From: Candidatus Peregrinibacteria bacterium RIFOXYB2_FULL_32_7
GTDB lineage: Bacteria; Patescibacteriota; Gracilibacteria; UBA1369; GWF2-33-10
Assembly: GCA_001787465.1 (NCBI GenBank)
Contig: MFXJ01000018.1
Coordinates: forward strand, 461 to 8,885
Direction of reading: 5' to 3'
Length of the DNA: 8,425 bases
Shown here piece by piece: positions 7,732 through 8,425 of the stretch. Below the pieces are notes generated by a model. That model made no database searches. It saw nothing but the letters and a program-made list of their open reading frames with translations, and had not been told where the DNA came from. Made by a program: the position numbers and the translations under genes. The first letter of the stretch is position 1, and the number at the start of each line of letters is the position of its first letter.

Positions 7732-8425
7732 TTAATTAAGACTTGCAACTCTATGCACTTCATCAAGCGTGGTAATACCGGCAAGTATTTTTAAAATGCC
7801 ATCCTCGCGCATTGTTAGCATGCCTTTTTGTCTTGCTAATTCAATGAATTTAATCTGGCTGGCTTCTTTGAGAATTAAATCGCGTACTTGAAAATCAATG
7901 GTTAAGATTTCGGTTATTTGAACTCTGCCTCTATATCCAGTTTTACTGCATTTATCACAGCCAGCTCCGCGAGGGAGTTTGTCTGGTATGATAATATTTT
8001 TTAAATCTGGTTTAATTTGTTGCATGGCGTGTAGTGATTCCTCAATTTCTTTTTTTGTTGAATCATCAATTTTTTGCAAAACTTTGCAATTTTCGCAGAT
8101 TTTTCTTACTAATCGTTGTGCGATGATAATATGTAAAGCTGGAGCTAACATAAATGGCTTGATCCCAAAATTAAGAATTCTTGGTATCGTGCCAATAGCG
8201 CTATTGGTATGTAAAGTGCTTAATAAAACATGTCCGGTTAAAGCTGCTTGCACAGCAGTTTCAGCCGTATCTTCATCGCGGATTTCACCGACCATCACTA
8301 CATCAGGATCCTGACGCAAGATTGATTTCAGACCAGCGGCAAAAGTATAGCCTCGTTTTGCATTAGTTTGGCTTTGAGAAATCCCTTTTAAATGATATTC
8401 AATTGGATCTTCTAAGGTAATAATT
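7732..8425 (-). CDS. pilB: Type IV pilus assembly / type II secretion ATPase, PilB/GspE family (5' end outside window)
   Basis: Cytoplasmic hexameric ATPase that powers pilin assembly (PilB) or pseudopilus assembly (GspE). Only the C-terminal 230 residues are present, and the frame is open to the right edge; the Walker A region and N-terminal domains lie outside. The visible part starts at IITLEDPIEYH, the Asp box. Next come LRQDPDVVMVGEIRDEDTAE, the Walker B region with its Glu, and TGHVLLSTLHTNSA, the His box. The Cys pairs CENC and CDKC form the zinc-binding four-cysteine site typical of PilB and GspE and absent from the retraction ATPase PilT. The end, with GMLTMREDGILKILAGITTLDEVHRV, is the usual family C-terminus. 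An internal TTG at 8319 could be mistaken for a start, but conserved sequence continues upstream of it. PilB is preferred over GspE because type IV pili are the common system in the suspected host group. The next gene starts 8 bases downstream. Confidence 0.93.
   Translation of the reverse strand, partial: IITLEDPIEYHLKGISQSQTNAKRGYTFAAGLKSILRQDPDVVMVGEIRDEDTAETAVQAALTGHVLLSTLHTNSAIGTIPRILNFGIKPFMLAPALHIIIAQRLVRKICENCKVLQKIDDSTKKEIEESLHAMQQIKPDLKNIIIPDKLPRGAGCDKCSKTGYRGRVQITEILTIDFQVRDLILKEASQIKFIELARQKGMLTMREDGILKILAGITTLDEVHRVASLN

Noticed and set aside
7979..8314. 111-codon plus-strand reading frame
   Set aside because: It is antisense to the strongly conserved PilB/GspE C-terminal domain and shows no family resemblance of its own.
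7732..8319. A short ATPase gene starting at the internal TTG at 8319
   Set aside because: The frame continues upstream with conserved ATPase sequence (LEDPIEYH and onward), so this TTG is an internal Leu codon and the gene is cut by the window edge.
1..8425. Alternative genetic code with TGA read as Gly, as in some Patescibacteria
   Set aside because: All genes translate well with standard stops, and the rmlC-like gene ends at TGA in an ATGA overlap with rmlB.
1..8425. CRISPR array, tRNA, rRNA, insertion sequence or attachment site
   Set aside because: No spaced direct repeats, cloverleaf-like segment, rRNA-like stretch, transposase frame or terminal inverted repeats were found; protein-coding genes fill nearly the whole window.

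Overview
The window is A+T-rich and densely packed. All six genes lie on the minus strand and read right to left, with gaps of 8 to 45 bases and one 4-base overlap, so they look like one transcription unit or two abutting ones. Several things suggest a Patescibacteria (candidate phyla radiation) genome: AT richness, a type IV pilus ATPase, a compact dTDP-rhamnose gene set, little or no Shine-Dalgarno signal, a 7-base tandem repeat of a kind I recall from such genomes, and a very long protein of unknown role. This placement is an inference; no marker gene in the window proves it. TGA is a stop here (end of the rmlC-like gene) and I saw no sign of in-frame TGA coding, so the Gracilibacteria/Absconditabacteria code (TGA = Gly) does not apply.

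Layout in transcription order. (1) 8425-7732: C-terminal 230 residues of a PilB/GspE-type secretion ATPase, with its 5' end outside the window. (2) 7723-3098: a 1541-residue protein with a transglutaminase-like core. Its Cys624-His659-Asp675 triad is intact. The core follows a beta-rich segment resembling the domain that precedes transglutaminase cores in TgpA-like proteins, and sits between long, probably all-helical regions. No signal peptide or membrane helix is visible. (3) 3052-2186: rmlD. (4) 2168-1707: a short rmlC-like cupin epimerase. (5) 1710-763: rmlB. (6) 752-1: rmlA, whose 3' end is outside the window.

rmlA, B, C and D together make dTDP-L-rhamnose from glucose-1-phosphate and dTTP, a donor for cell-surface polysaccharide or glycoprotein sugars. 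The gene order D-C-B-A is the reverse of the reaction order except that C precedes D in the pathway. The pilus ATPase also concerns the cell surface, so the large transglutaminase-like protein sits between two surface-related modules. Its own sequence nevertheless looks cytosolic, and its function is unknown. It is the most interesting item in the window. No RNA gene, insertion sequence, CRISPR array or convincing terminator was found, and no gene-free stretch exceeds 45 bases.
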